A stretch of 64,000 nucleotides of DNA from Roseibacillus sp. (GCA_028821775.1 JAPKFB010000018.1:1-64000), one strand, 5' to 3'; shown: positions 26,942 to 36,305, numbered from the stretch's first letter. The notes: a model not told the origin generated them from the sequence alone. Numbers and translations are program-made.

Positions 26942-28018
26942 ATGAGTGAAAAGATCCGCATCCTCTGTGTCGGAGCCGGGAACATGGGAACATCCCATGC
27001 CCGTGCTTACCACAAACTCGACGAGTTTGAGATTGTCGGCATCGTGACCCGTTCCGCGGAGTCGCGCGAAAAATTGAACGAAGAACTCGGCGGCGGTTAT
27101 GCGCTCTTTGATGATTACGCGTCGGCCTTGGCCGAGACCAAGCCGGAGGCGGTGAGCATCTCCACCTATCCCGACACCCACGCCTCGTTCGCGGAGGCGG
27201 CCTTCGACGCGGGTGCGCATGTCTTTATCGAAAAACCCCTGGCCGAAACAGTGGCTGGCGCGGAACGCATCGTTGCCAAAGCAAAGGCCACCGGGAAGAA
27301 GCTCGTGATCGGCTACATCCTGCGGCACCACCCGAGCTGGATCCAGTTCATCGAGCTCGCACAGACCTTGGGTAAGCCCCTCGTGATGCGCATGAACCTG
27401 AATCAACAGAGTTCCGGGGCCGCGTGGGAAACCCATCGTAATTTGATTTCCTCGATCTCGCCGATTGTTGATTGCGGCGTGCACTACGTGGACGTGATGT
27501 GCCAGATGACGCGCTCCAGGCCGGTCCGCGTTTCCGGACTCGGAGCAAGGCTCACCAATGACATTCCCGAGGACAAGATCAACTACGGGCACCTCCAGGT
27601 CGCCTTCGAAGATGGCAGTGTGGGGTGGTACGAAGCGGGTTGGGGTCCCATGATGAGCGAGATGGCCTTTTTCGTGAAGGACGTGGTAGGGCCGAAGGGT
27701 TGCGTCACGATTGAGGCCAAAGAGGCGGGCAGCAAGGGGTCATCCGCGGATGTCGATGCGCACAGCAAGACCGAGTCGCTGCGGGTGCATCACAGCGCCC
27801 TCGACGAGAACAACGAATTCGTCAAGCAGGACGAGTGGATCGACATGACCGACGAGCCGGATCACGACGAGCTCTGCTTTCGCGAGCAGGAATATTTTCT
27901 CAAGGCCATGCGGGAGGATCTCGACCTCAGCGACCACATGGAAGATGCCCTCAACTCCATGCGTATAGTCGCGGCTGCCGACGAATCGTACAAAACCGGC
28001 AAAACGGTCGAACTTTAA
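26942..28018 (+). CDS. Cytosolic Gfo/Idh/MocA family oxidoreductase
   Basis: A 358-residue NAD(P)-dependent oxidoreductase with no signal peptide. Rossmann start: IRILCVGAGNMGTSHARAYH; EKP motif: AHVFIEKPLAETVAG; substrate-domain motif: SPIVDCGVHYVDVMCQMT, with the conserved Asp-x-Gly-x-His. Known members act on myo-inositol, glucose or other polyols and 3-keto sugars. It sits 18 bp upstream of the DUF1080 gene, so the two are probably one transcript. A plausible role is to handle the intracellular product of the exported enzymes encoded upstream; the exact sugar is not visible from sequence. Confidence 0.92.
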   Translation: MSEKIRILCVGAGNMGTSHARAYHKLDEFEIVGIVTRSAESREKLNEELGGGYALFDDYASALAETKPEAVSISTYPDTHASFAEAAFDAGAHVFIEKPLAETVAGAERIVAKAKATGKKLVIGYILRHHPSWIQFIELAQTLGKPLVMRMNLNQQSSGAAWETHRNLISSISPIVDCGVHYVDVMCQMTRSRPVRVSGLGARLTNDIPEDKINYGHLQVAFEDGSVGWYEAGWGPMMSEMAFFVKDVVGPKGCVTIEAKEAGSKGSSADVDAHSKTESLRVHHSALDENNEFVKQDEWIDMTDEPDHDELCFREQEYFLKAMREDLDLSDHMEDALNSMRIVAAADESYKTGKTVEL

Positions 28019-28036
28019 GCTCCAACCAACAAAACC

Positions 28037-29335
28037 ATGCGCTCCCTCACTGCCCTGCTCCTCGCATCCGCCCTCACTGCCCAGGCCGACTGGGTCGATC
28101 TCTTTAACGGGAAGGACTTCACCAACTTCGGCGCGGCCGGAAAAACCGAGCAGCATGGCTATGTCGTGAAGGACGGCATCATCGTGTCGACTCCGAAGTG
28201 CCGGAACCTGATGACCGAGAAGCAGTATGCCGACTACATTCTCGAGTTTGAATTCCAGCTCACTCCCGGCGCCAACAATGGCCTCGGGATTCACTATCCG
28301 GGACAGGGCGATGCCGCCTACACCGGGATGGAGCTTCAGATTCTCGACAACACCGCGGACAAGTACAAGAAACTCAAAGACTACCAGTTTCATGGGTCGC
28401 TTTACACCCTGGAACCGGCCCTGCGTGGTCATCTGGCGCCCGTGGGCGAGTGGAATTCGCAGCGCGTGACAGCGCGTGGGCCCCGCATCACGGTGGAGCT
28501 GAATGGAGTGTGCATCACCGATGCGAATCTCGACGAACTCAACAAGTCCCATCCCAAGCATGCTGGAGCCAAGCGTCGCAAGGGGCACATTTGCTTCGCC
28601 GGACATGGCGATGTGATTCGGGTGCGAAAAATGCGCATCGCGGAGATTTCCTTTGGAGAAGACAAGACAGAGGCATGGTATCAGCCTGCCGGGAAAGCCG
28701 ATGACACGCTGGCCGGACTCGGGTTCACGCAGGTGTTCGACGGCGAGACGCTCGCGAACTTTGCGAAGGAGGAGAAGAACGTAGGTCACTGGACCGCGAA
28801 GGAAGGATGGATTCTTCACTACGATGGCAAGAGCGGCGATCTGTGGACCGAGAAGGAATACAAGGACTTCACGACCGTGATCGACTGGCGCTGGACGGGA
28901 GAGAACAGCGGCAAACGCAAGCAACCCGTTCTTCTTCCCAATGGACTGACGAAGACCGATGCAAACAAGAAGGGGATCACCGCCGAGATCGACGAGTACG
29001 ACAGCGGGATCATCCTGCGGGGCGCAGTCCGCACGCAGGTCAATCTCTGGAATTGGACCATCGGATCAGGCGAAGTGTATGGCATTCGTACCGACCGCAA
29101 GCAGCCCCTTCCAATTCGAGCGGCGCTCACTCCCAGGGTGTTCGCCGACAACAAGGTGGGCGACTGGAATCGCTACGTCATCACGGTGAAGGGCGAGCGG
29201 GTGACGGTGGTACTCAATGGCAAGGTGGTGCTCCACGAGGCGAAGCTTCCGGCGGTGAAGCCGACCGGTAAGCTGGGTTTCCAGCATCATGGCAACCCCT
29301 TGGAATTTGCGAATATCTTCGTGAAGGAGGGCTGA
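28037..29335 (+). CDS. Exported double-DUF1080 protein (3-keto-disaccharide hydrolase family)
   Basis: A 432-residue protein with a signal peptide (MRSLTALLLASALTAQA) and two DUF1080 (concanavalin/LamG-like beta-sandwich) domains in tandem. Domain 1 (about 20-210) opens DWVDLFNGKDFTNF and contains GANNGLGIHYPGQGDAAYTG. Domain 2 (about 225-430) opens GFTQVFDGETLANF and includes YDSGIILRGAVRTQVNLWNW and GDWNRYVITVKGERVTVVLN. DUF1080 proteins characterised in Bacteroidota hydrolyse 3-keto-glycosides made by Gfo/Idh-type dehydrogenases, which fits the three Gfo/Idh genes here. It is the last gene of the unit and is followed by a strong terminator. Confidence 0.9.
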   Translation: MRSLTALLLASALTAQADWVDLFNGKDFTNFGAAGKTEQHGYVVKDGIIVSTPKCRNLMTEKQYADYILEFEFQLTPGANNGLGIHYPGQGDAAYTGMELQILDNTADKYKKLKDYQFHGSLYTLEPALRGHLAPVGEWNSQRVTARGPRITVELNGVCITDANLDELNKSHPKHAGAKRRKGHICFAGHGDVIRVRKMRIAEISFGEDKTEAWYQPAGKADDTLAGLGFTQVFDGETLANFAKEEKNVGHWTAKEGWILHYDGKSGDLWTEKEYKDFTTVIDWRWTGENSGKRKQPVLLPNGLTKTDANKKGITAEIDEYDSGIILRGAVRTQVNLWNWTIGSGEVYGIRTDRKQPLPIRAALTPRVFADNKVGDWNRYVITVKGERVTVVLNGKVVLHEAKLPAVKPTGKLGFQHHGNPLEFANIFVKEG

Positions 29336-29364
29336 AGAAGATCAGCCTTCGGCTCTGAATGTGC

Positions 29365-29395
29365 GAACCCCGGACTGAGCTCCGGGGTTCTTTTT
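29365..29395 (+). terminator. Intrinsic terminator after the DUF1080 gene
   Basis: GAACCCCGGA, loop CTGAGC, TCCGGGGTTC, then TTTTT. A 10-bp GC-rich stem 30 bp past the stop, closing the 23.9-29.3 kb unit. Confidence 0.93.
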
Positions 29396-29442
29396 CTGGC
29401 TCGGGAACTGCCAGAGCCCAGAGCCCCGGATAATTGCGTTGC

Positions 29443-30966
29443 TCAATCCTGCGCTCCAGGCTGGTTCCCAGGCGGGATGGCCTCGGATTTGGCTGCGGCC
29501 CGCAAATCTTCTGCGGCCCCGTTTGGGTCGGGGTTCGTAGTGGGCGGTCCTGTTTCGGCAAAACCGACGAAGGCGGTTTCCGCGGCGGGGAGTCTGGAGA
29601 GGTCGGCGTGGGGTTGGCGCACGGCGGTGGTGACTTCGGGAACCACGGGCAGCTGGGCCGGGTGGGCAGGGACGCCGAGGTCGCTGAGTTTGCGAGCACC
29701 GGGAAGGACGTTGCTTTGGAGGGCCCCGATCGCGACGTTGTAGTCCTGCACGGTCGCATCGAGGGACTGGCCGACCCTGGAGACCTGCTCGGCCAAGCTG
29801 CTCACATGGGCGTAGAGTTCGCGCCCGGCGTCGGAAATGGTGCGTGCCTGTTCGGCAATGCCATCCTGGCGCCAACCCACGGCGGCGGAGCGGAGCAAGG
29901 CGACCAAGGTGGCAGGGGTGGCGAGAATGACGCCTTGTTCGATGCCGCGTTCGAGTAGATTGGGATCCTCGCTGAGGGCGGCGCTGAGGAAGGACTCACT
30001 GGGGAGGAAGAGGACAATGAACTCAGGCTTCTTCAGGAACTGGGCGCGGTAAGAGGGAGAGGCCAGATCGGCCAGGTGATTGGCCACCAAACCCGCATGA
30101 CGTTTCATTTCTTTCGCGTGCGTTTCCTCATCGGCGGATTCCACGGCGGAGAGATAGGCTTCGAGCGAGGTGGAGGCATCGATCGCGATGATGCGATCGC
30201 TGGGAAGGTTGATCACGAGATTCGGGCGCTGTGGACCAGTCTCGTTTCCGTGCTTATTCGGCGCGTAGAAATCGCAGTGCTCCTGCATGCCAGAGAGCTC
30301 GACCACGCGTTGCAACTGCACTTCGCCCCAGCGTCCGCGGCCTGCGGGCTGGCGGAGCGCCTTGACAAGCTGGGCAGTTTCCTTTTGCAGGCCGACGTGG
30401 GCTTGGGCCATTTGGCGAACCTGCGCGCTCAGCGTTGTCTCGCTCTCGCGGCGGGCTTGCTCCAGATCCCCGATTCGGTTTTCGACTTTCGAGAGCGTCG
30501 CGGCGACGGGTCGCACGAGGGTCTCGACCGCCACCCGGCGTTGTTCCTGTTCGCTGGTGGCGACTTGTTGTTGGGAGTCGAAGGATGAGCGTGCGAGTTG
30601 GAGAAATTCCTCCTGCGTGCTGCGCAAGGCTTCGATCGAGATGGCCTTGAAGTTCTGCGCCATACGGTGCTCCGCTTCCTTGAGAAGCTGTTGCTTTTCG
30701 GCCAGGCCGCGTTGTTGGGTCTGGGCCAACAATTCAAGTTCGGACTGGCGTTTCAAACTGACCGCTTCGCTATGCCGAAGCTGGCGGACTTCGGCTTCCA
30801 GGTTGGCACACCCAGCCTCCAAGTCGACGACCGACTTGTTGGCGGTCTTGGCCCGTTCTTCGAAGCGAGCCCGCATGGCTTGAGCCTTGTTGAGGCAGAG
30901 AAACCAGGAGAATCCGGTTCCGAGAATGGCGCCACCGAGGGCGGCGAGGTGGGGAAGATATTCCAT
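29443..30966 (-). CDS. rmuC: DNA recombination protein RmuC
   Basis: A 507-residue member of the RmuC family, implicated in limiting inversions between short inverted repeats, with a PD-(D/E)xK nuclease-like core. One N-terminal membrane segment (LAALGGAILGTGFSWFLCL) is followed by a long coiled coil (about 30-195; ANLEAEVRQLRHSEAVSLKR). The conserved core begins GRGRWGEVQLQRVVELSGM and continues NLVINLPSDRIIAIDAS, KKPEFIVLFLPSESFL, and ATPATLVALLRSAAVGWRQD. The last 80 residues are a Pro/Ala-rich tail. It is a single gene, divergent from the SOD gene. Confidence 0.95.
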   Translation of the reverse strand: MEYLPHLAALGGAILGTGFSWFLCLNKAQAMRARFEERAKTANKSVVDLEAGCANLEAEVRQLRHSEAVSLKRQSELELLAQTQQRGLAEKQQLLKEAEHRMAQNFKAISIEALRSTQEEFLQLARSSFDSQQQVATSEQEQRRVAVETLVRPVAATLSKVENRIGDLEQARRESETTLSAQVRQMAQAHVGLQKETAQLVKALRQPAGRGRWGEVQLQRVVELSGMQEHCDFYAPNKHGNETGPQRPNLVINLPSDRIIAIDASTSLEAYLSAVESADEETHAKEMKRHAGLVANHLADLASPSYRAQFLKKPEFIVLFLPSESFLSAALSEDPNLLERGIEQGVILATPATLVALLRSAAVGWRQDGIAEQARTISDAGRELYAHVSSLAEQVSRVGQSLDATVQDYNVAIGALQSNVLPGARKLSDLGVPAHPAQLPVVPEVTTAVRQPHADLSRLPAAETAFVGFAETGPPTTNPDPNGAAEDLRAAAKSEAIPPGNQPGAQD

Positions 30967-31097
30967 GGCGAGATTGTCCCTTGCGAATCGGGATGAAGCT
31001 GCTTGTCTACAGGAGCTGGTGCGAGTTGTTGGTTATATCCGCAAACCGCAAGACCGCGCAACGGAAACATATTAACACTTATTAACACACTATTCCT

Positions 31098-31751
31098 ATG
31101 GCCCACGAACTTCCCGATCTCGGATACGCCTACGATGCGCTTGAGCCGCAAATTGATGCACGGACGATGGAGATTCATCACAGCAAGCATCACAACGCAT
31201 ATGTTACCAATCTGAACGCCGCGCTGGAGGGTAGCGACCTTTCCGACAAGTCGATCTGTGAACTGGTCATGGGTCTCAGCGAAGTGCCGGAAGGCATTCG
31301 TGGAGCGGTGCGCAACCACGGAGGAGGTCACTTCAACCACTCCATGTTCTGGAAGCTCATTGCACCTGGTGGTGCCAGTGAGCCGAGTGCTCCGGTGGCA
31401 GAGGGCATCAAGGCCGCCTTCGGATCGATGGACGGCTTCAAAGAGGCCTTCACCAAGGCCGCGATGACTCGTTTCGGCTCTGGCTGGGCCTGGCTCGGCG
31501 TGAAGGACGACGGCACCTTCGGAGTGTGTTCGACCGCCAACCAGGACAACCCGATGATGGGCGAGATTTCCGGGGCGTGTGGTTGCAAGCCCATCCTGGG
31601 ACTCGATGTCTGGGAGCACGCGTATTACCTGAACTACCAGAACCGTCGCCCGGACTACGTGGCGGCCTTCTTCAACATCATCAACTGGGACGCCGTGAAC
31701 GAGTTCTACGAGATGGCGACGAGCAAGGGGCAGGGCGGCAGCTGCGACTAG
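31098..31751 (+). CDS. Superoxide dismutase (Fe/Mn family)
   Basis: Dismutates superoxide to O2 and H2O2; 217 residues. The metal ligands are His27 ([13 protein letters not shown]), the His of [13 protein letters not shown], and the Asp and His of [21 protein letters not shown]-terminal [14 protein letters not shown] is typical. Where most family members have a short turn after NQDNP, this one has [15 protein letters not shown], with a Cys-Gly-Cys, and the C-terminus ends GGSCD; these cysteines could form disulfides or bind metal. No signal peptide. ATTAACAC occurs twice just upstream (31071-31078, 31081-31088) and could be a regulatory repeat. Metal preference cannot be read with confidence. 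Confidence 0.95.
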   Translation: MAHELPDLGYAYDALEPQIDARTMEIHHSKHHNAYVTNLNAALEGSDLSDKSICELVMGLSEVPEGIRGAVRNHGGGHFNHSMFWKLIAPGGASEPSAPVAEGIKAAFGSMDGFKEAFTKAAMTRFGSGWAWLGVKDDGTFGVCSTANQDNPMMGEISGACGCKPILGLDVWEHAYYLNYQNRRPDYVAAFFNIINWDAVNEFYEMATSKGQGGSCD

Positions 31752-31778
31752 TTGGTGCTCCGAGCAGGATGATTTTCC

Positions 31779-31806
31779 ACAGCCGGGCCTGCGGGTCCGG
31801 CTGTTT
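31779..31806 (+). terminator. Likely intrinsic terminator of the SOD gene
   Basis: ACAGCCGG pairs with CCGGCTGT around a partly paired 10-base loop, followed by a short TT tail. It starts 28 bp after the SOD stop. Confidence 0.6.
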
Positions 31807-32357
31807 GATTGAGATTGAGCGACCCGGGAGGAGAGGAAGAAGTGCGAGCAGCCGATTGGAGAATCGCTTCAGAGGTTTCTCGGTTTCAAGGACTCCGCAA
31901 AGGCCTCAATGGCTGCGCACTCGGCTGGGAACTTTTTCTTCCAGGCGGCTGAGAGGGATGCGGCCCATTTTCATCTGGGCGGGAATGCGCGGCATGCGGA
32001 GATCGACTGCGCGATGACCGGCGTAGAGAAAGAGAGGGGGTGGTTGAGCAGGGGGGCGGTTTCTGGAAGGAATGGATTCCGAAGCGACTTTCGCCATTTT
32101 TTGGACCGGCAGGCGCTCGAACCACGCGGTGATGACGTTCTGAATTCCGAGCGTGAAGAGGCCCCCGAAGGAGAAAGCTCTTGGGACTTTTCTGGTTCTC
32201 GGGAGCTGGCAAGGCAGGCCTCGTCCGAAGAGGGGATGGCCTCGCCCAGAAGTGGCGCGGCGGAGAAGGGAGCTCCCGCCTGCCGGGCTGGATGGGCCCT
32301 CGATTGGGTGAGCAGACACTTGCGGTGAGCACGAGTGCCCGCTAAACGGTTCGCGCT
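31807..32357. other. Gene-free region upstream of dapL
   Basis: About 550 bp with overlapping open frames on both strands (e.g. 31909-32328 plus, 31906-32319 minus), none with recognisable domain, signal or composition. It may hold the dapL promoter or remnants of a lost gene; I see no repeat or hairpin worth naming. Confidence 0.35.
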
Positions 32358-33590
32358 ATGGCGCGTGTGAACGAAAATTTTCTGAAGCTGAAAGCGGGTT
32401 ATCTTTTTCCGGAGATCAGTCGCCGGGTGAGCGCCTATACGGACGCCGAGCCTGAGAAGGCGAAGAAGTTGATTCGCTGTGGAATTGGCGATGTGACCGA
32501 ACCTCTGCCGCTGGCGGCGCGAAGTGCGATGAAAGAGGGGGTGGATGAACTCGGCGCGCGGGAGAGCTTCCGTGGCTACGGACCGGAGCAGGGCTACGAG
32601 TTCCTGCGCAAGGCAATCGCGGAGAACTCCTATCATGGGCTTGGAATCGAGGCCGGCGAGATCTTCGTCTCGGACGGCTCCAAATGCGACACAGGCAACA
32701 TCCTCGATATTTTCGGGGATGGTCTGAAAATCGCGATTACGGATCCGGTTTATCCGGTCTACGTCGATACCAACGTGATGGCAGGCAACACGGGAGAAGC
32801 GAATGAGGCCGGGCAATTTGATGGCTTGGTTTATCTGCCCTGCACGGCGGAGAACGATTTTACGCCCGCCCTTCCGAGCGAGCCGGTGGACCTGATTTAT
32901 CTGTGCTATCCCAACAACCCGACCGGGACGGTGGCGACGAAGGAGGAGTTGCAGTGCTGGGTCGACTACGCGCGCGAAAACGATGCCGTGATCCTCTATG
33001 ATTCCGCCTACGAGGCTTATCTCCAGGACCCCGAACTGCCGCGCTCAATCTATGAGATCGAAGGGGCCAAGGAGTGTGCGATCGAGTTTCGCTCGTTCTC
33101 CAAGAATGGTGGATTCACGGGAACGCGTTGTGCCTTCATCGTGGTTCCGAAGGCCCTCACAGGGGCGACCGAAAGCGGTGAGCGGATCGCATTGCATGGT
33201 CTCTGGGCGCGGCGCCACTCGACCAAGTTCAACGGGGTGAGCTATCCGGTGCAACGTGCGGCCGAGGCCCTCTATTCGGTGGAGGGAAAAATGCAGATCA
33301 AGAAACTGGTCGAGCACTACATGGGTAACGCCGCTCTCTTGAAGGCCGCGTGCGAGAAGTGTCATCTCACGGTTTATGGTGGCGAGCACTCGCCCTACGT
33401 CTGGGTCAAGTGCCCGGAGGGGGTGGACAGTTGGGGTATGTTCGACAAGATGCTGCAGGATGCTCAGGTGGTGGTCACGCCCGGAGCAGGCTTTGGTGCC
33501 GCTGGAGAAGGCTACTTCCGCATCTCTGCCTTCAATACCCGCGAGAACGTGGAAGAAGTGTGCCTCCGCATCGCGCAGGTCTTTGGGTAG
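32358..33590 (+). CDS. dapL: LL-diaminopimelate aminotransferase
   Basis: Converts tetrahydrodipicolinate directly to LL-diaminopimelate in one transamination, for lysine and peptidoglycan synthesis. The 410 residues match DapL. Family segments are [30 protein letters not shown] and [13 protein letters not shown]. The PLP fold carries [17 protein letters not shown] and the Schiff-base lysine in [18 protein letters not shown]. The single-step DapL route is known from plants, Chlamydiae, Verrucomicrobia and a few other phyla, and so supports the taxonomic reading. No adjacent lysine genes are seen. Confidence 0.96.
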   Translation: MARVNENFLKLKAGYLFPEISRRVSAYTDAEPEKAKKLIRCGIGDVTEPLPLAARSAMKEGVDELGARESFRGYGPEQGYEFLRKAIAENSYHGLGIEAGEIFVSDGSKCDTGNILDIFGDGLKIAITDPVYPVYVDTNVMAGNTGEANEAGQFDGLVYLPCTAENDFTPALPSEPVDLIYLCYPNNPTGTVATKEELQCWVDYARENDAVILYDSAYEAYLQDPELPRSIYEIEGAKECAIEFRSFSKNGGFTGTRCAFIVVPKALTGATESGERIALHGLWARRHSTKFNGVSYPVQRAAEALYSVEGKMQIKKLVEHYMGNAALLKAACEKCHLTVYGGEHSPYVWVKCPEGVDSWGMFDKMLQDAQVVVTPGAGFGAAGEGYFRISAFNTRENVEEVCLRIAQVFG

Positions 33591-33819
33591 CGCTTGATGC
33601 CCAGGGGAATGAGCGAGAGTGCGGGCGCCCCGCGCCCCGGAGGGCCAGATGGGAACGCTGACGCCAAGCGGGTGGATGAAGAATGGTGGCCCATAAGGCG
33701 GAGCCCGTTGCCAAGCCCCATTCCCAGGGCTGTCGAATTACTAGGATGGATTAACGAAGTGGCTGGAGGTTGAAGATCTTGGGGCTTTGGGTATAAGCGA
33801 ACCTAGCGCTCTCGATCAA

Positions 33820-35400
33820 ATGCACCAATTTGCTTCTCTGCTCGTCTCGATGGCGATGGTCATCTCCCTGACAGCCTTCCTTCCCGGTCTGGGGCCGGCA
33901 GATGAAGGGTCGGCCCAGGCCGCGCTGAGCAAGAAGGCGGTTCCAGTGGGATCGCGCTCTCTGCTGGAAGCGGTCAGGGCAGGCGATCGCGAGCTTGCAG
34001 ACCTTCTTCTGCGCGCGACGGTGAAACCTGATTTCCGAGACGAGGTGGGACGTATCCCACTGATGTTGGCCTTGCACGGAGGCCGTCCGGACATCGCAGA
34101 GGATCTCATCGCGAGCGGTGCGGATCTGAGACGGCGGGACAAAAAGGGAGATTCAGTTCTGGGCTATGCGATGAAGGCTGGGGAAAGTTCGGAAGGCGGA
34201 CGGCTGGCCGGGATCGAGCCCCCGACGGGATGGCAACCGGTTCATCTTGCCTTGCAGCGGGGAGATGTGACGGCCTTGCGGACCTTGCTCGCGCATGGAG
34301 CGAATCCAAATGGCAAGGGTGCGAATGGGCGCACCGCCATGGCTCTGGCCCTTGCTCTGGAGTCCACACCCGATGAGATGGCGGCTCTCCTGAAGGTAGG
34401 GGCGGATCCCGACGCGCGTGGACCGGACGATCGCACCGCGATTGATATCCTCCTGGCGCGACGTGACTTTGCGAGCGCGAAACTGCTTCTCGCGCATGGG
34501 GCAGATCCTGGCGCGGCGCTCTACAACTCGGTGGTCGAAGGCGATCGGGAAACGCTCTCCTTCCTTCTGGAGAGCGGGATCGCCGCGAGTGGGACATCCA
34601 AGGATCCGATCCTGGTGGCGGCGGTGCGGGAAGGGCATGCCGAGATGGTGGCGATGCTTCTGAAAGCAGGGGCCTCCGAGCTCGATCAAAAAGGTCGGGA
34701 GGGACAGCGGGCCCTGCACCTCGCGGTCGCGATGAATCGAAGCGATCTGAGCAAGCTCCTTCTGGAGGCAGGGGCGGATCCCAACCTGCCCTTTTCCCAG
34801 CCCGCCTCGAAGGCCTTCCTGGCAAAGGTTCGGGCGGTGGGCTATTTGAAGACCCATCTCAGGTATGACAGCCGGGTCACTCCCCTCATGGCAGCAGCCG
34901 ATTGCGGTAATTTGGAGCTGGCCCGTCTTCTCATTGAGCATGGTGCGCGCAAGCACATCTGGACCAAGCGCAAGTCGTATTACCCCATTGGTTTTGCCTC
35001 CCGCCGGGACGACGTCAAGATGATGCAGCTTTTGTTAGACGTCGATCCTGACCACGAAGAACGCTGGGTGAAGGTCGATCTCTCGGAGCAGAAGGCCTGG
35101 GTCTACGACAAGGACGGGATCGAGATTTTCACCACCAAGATTTCCTCCGGAAAGCAGGGCTACCGTACCAAAACGGGAGAATACGTGATCACGAACAAGA
35201 ATCGTCATCACGTATCGAATGTCTACAAGGGGGCCAAGATGCCCTACTTCCAGCGCCTCAGTTGTGGGGACTTCGGGTTTCACGAAGGATACTGCCCCGA
35301 CTATGCGGAATCCCATGGATGCTTACGGGTTCCGCGCGGCAATGCGGCCAAGCTCTGGAGCATCACCAAGACCGGTGATCGCGTGGTGATCGTGCCCTGA
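33820..35400 (+). CDS. Exported ankyrin-repeat protein fused to an L,D-transpeptidase (YkuD)
   Basis: A 526-residue protein with two modules. After a signal peptide (MHQFASLLVSMAMVISLTAF) come roughly ten ankyrin repeats (about 45-405), e.g. PLMLALHGGRPDIAEDLIAS, PVHLALQRGDVTALRTLLAH and ALHLAVAMNRSDLSKLLLEA. The C-terminal 120 residues form a YkuD domain: WVKVDLSEQKAWVYDKDG, KISSGKQGYRTKTGEYVI and the catalytic motif ESHGCLRVPRGNAAKLW, with the nucleophile Cys. Such enzymes make 3-3 crosslinks in peptidoglycan or attach proteins to it. The ankyrin part probably binds a protein partner at the wall. The ATG at 33820 gives a proper signal peptide; a TTG at 33787 is less likely. Confidence 0.9.
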   Translation: MHQFASLLVSMAMVISLTAFLPGLGPADEGSAQAALSKKAVPVGSRSLLEAVRAGDRELADLLLRATVKPDFRDEVGRIPLMLALHGGRPDIAEDLIASGADLRRRDKKGDSVLGYAMKAGESSEGGRLAGIEPPTGWQPVHLALQRGDVTALRTLLAHGANPNGKGANGRTAMALALALESTPDEMAALLKVGADPDARGPDDRTAIDILLARRDFASAKLLLAHGADPGAALYNSVVEGDRETLSFLLESGIAASGTSKDPILVAAVREGHAEMVAMLLKAGASELDQKGREGQRALHLAVAMNRSDLSKLLLEAGADPNLPFSQPASKAFLAKVRAVGYLKTHLRYDSRVTPLMAAADCGNLELARLLIEHGARKHIWTKRKSYYPIGFASRRDDVKMMQLLLDVDPDHEERWVKVDLSEQKAWVYDKDGIEIFTTKISSGKQGYRTKTGEYVITNKNRHHVSNVYKGAKMPYFQRLSCGDFGFHEGYCPDYAESHGCLRVPRGNAAKLWSITKTGDRVVIVP

Positions 35401-35721
35401 GAATGGTGGGGCGTTCGCGGGAAAGGAGGTTGCCCAGTGATCGCGGGGGTCGAGGGAGGCGAATGACTTCGCCGTTGGAAGGGGCTGGACGAGTTGCTTG
35501 CCAGTGCCCTTATTGGGGAACGGTCCATCGAAGTCGGTAGCAAAGCCATCCAAGGCGAATTTAACCTGGCGAATGTGGCTCATATTCTGAGCCTGCTGGG
35601 CTCTCTTGCTCGCTGCGAAGGGATTGATGAGGAAGGCCACGAAGATCCCTGCGGCGACCAAGAGGATGGTGCAAACCATGAGACCACGGGAGGCGGAGCG
35701 ATAGTTGGAGGGCGAGTTCAT
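35323..35721 (-). CDS. Pseudopilin-like protein, possibly a degraded remnant
   Basis: A 132-residue frame starting MNSPSNYRSASRGLMVC. It has one membrane segment (GLMVCTILLVAAGIFVAFLI), then AQQAQNMSHIRQVKFALDGF and ATDFDGPFPN. That order (hydrophobic helix, A-Q-x-N helix, D-x-D-G-x-F-P-N) is the N-terminal pattern of type II/IV pseudopilins common in Verrucomicrobia, although the usual GFTLIE prepilin site is absent. The part after about residue 70 looks non-family and its last 26 codons run antisense into the L,D-transpeptidase gene. The likeliest reading is a truncated gene whose 3' portion was lost. A short functional protein cannot be excluded. Confidence 0.45.
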   Translation of the reverse strand: MNSPSNYRSASRGLMVCTILLVAAGIFVAFLINPFAASKRAQQAQNMSHIRQVKFALDGFATDFDGPFPNKGTGKQLVQPLPTAKSFASLDPRDHWATSFPANAPPFSGHDHHAITGLGDAPELGRIAARNP

Positions 35722-35839
35722 TCGACGAATGAACGAACTGAGCCTGGCAGGCAACAACCCAAATTGGGGCCCCGCATTGTTCTCCCAATCAACTCGATGG
35801 GTTGGGAGCCAGGAACGGGAAGGACAAGACCAGGAGCGC

Positions 35840-36268
35840 TCAGGCCTCCTCGTCCGAGATGGCCGCCAGTCGCTGGTCGTGCTCATCGAGGAGAAAGGCC
35901 GAGCGCTTGAAGTCGATGAGGCTGGCGAGCTTTTTGGCTTCTTCGCGGGAGCGTTCGTCGATCTCGAGGGTCATCTTGCCCAGCTCGACCCCTGGAATCT
36001 CTGCTACGAGGGCTGGGTTGGAGATGCGAAGAACAAGGCGTCGGAGCCGCCACCACTTGCGGATGAGCTCCACGTGTTCGATTTCTCCATAGGGCACCGT
36101 GAGGGTGTGCATCTCTCCCTTGCCCCCCACGAAGACATTCCCCTTGAGCCGCCAGTTAAATTCGACGTGAGCGGGGAGAAAGCGGATCTTGCCCAGAACC
36201 TCTTCGCGACCCAGGGGGCCCCGGGCCGGGATGTGAAACTGGATGTGGACGGGATCGATGCTGAACAC
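35840..36268 (-). CDS. Small soluble protein of unknown function
   Basis: A 142-residue protein starting at a GTG (MFSIDPVHIQFHIPARGPLG). Its alternating strands (KIRFLPAHVEFNWRLKGNVF; MHTLTVPYGEIEHVELIRKW; LRRLVLRISNPALVAEIP) followed by a helix (ERSREEAKKLASLIDFKRS) suggest a pleckstrin-homology-like or similar small beta-barrel fold. This is inferred from pattern only. There is no signal peptide or membrane helix. It is downstream of glnB on the same strand but separated from it by a terminator. The frame is clean and codon use resembles its neighbours, so I consider it a real gene. Confidence 0.6.
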   Translation of the reverse strand: MFSIDPVHIQFHIPARGPLGREEVLGKIRFLPAHVEFNWRLKGNVFVGGKGEMHTLTVPYGEIEHVELIRKWWRLRRLVLRISNPALVAEIPGVELGKMTLEIDERSREEAKKLASLIDFKRSAFLLDEHDQRLAAISDEEA

Positions 36269-36305
36269 GGTGACGAGTTAAGAGCTAAACGCAGGGTGGG
36301 CACAC

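Noticed and set aside
31906-32332. Overlapping open frames on both strands upstream of dapL
   Set aside because: Products are Pro/Arg/Ser-rich with no family, signal or ribosome site; probably chance frames in GC-rich DNA.
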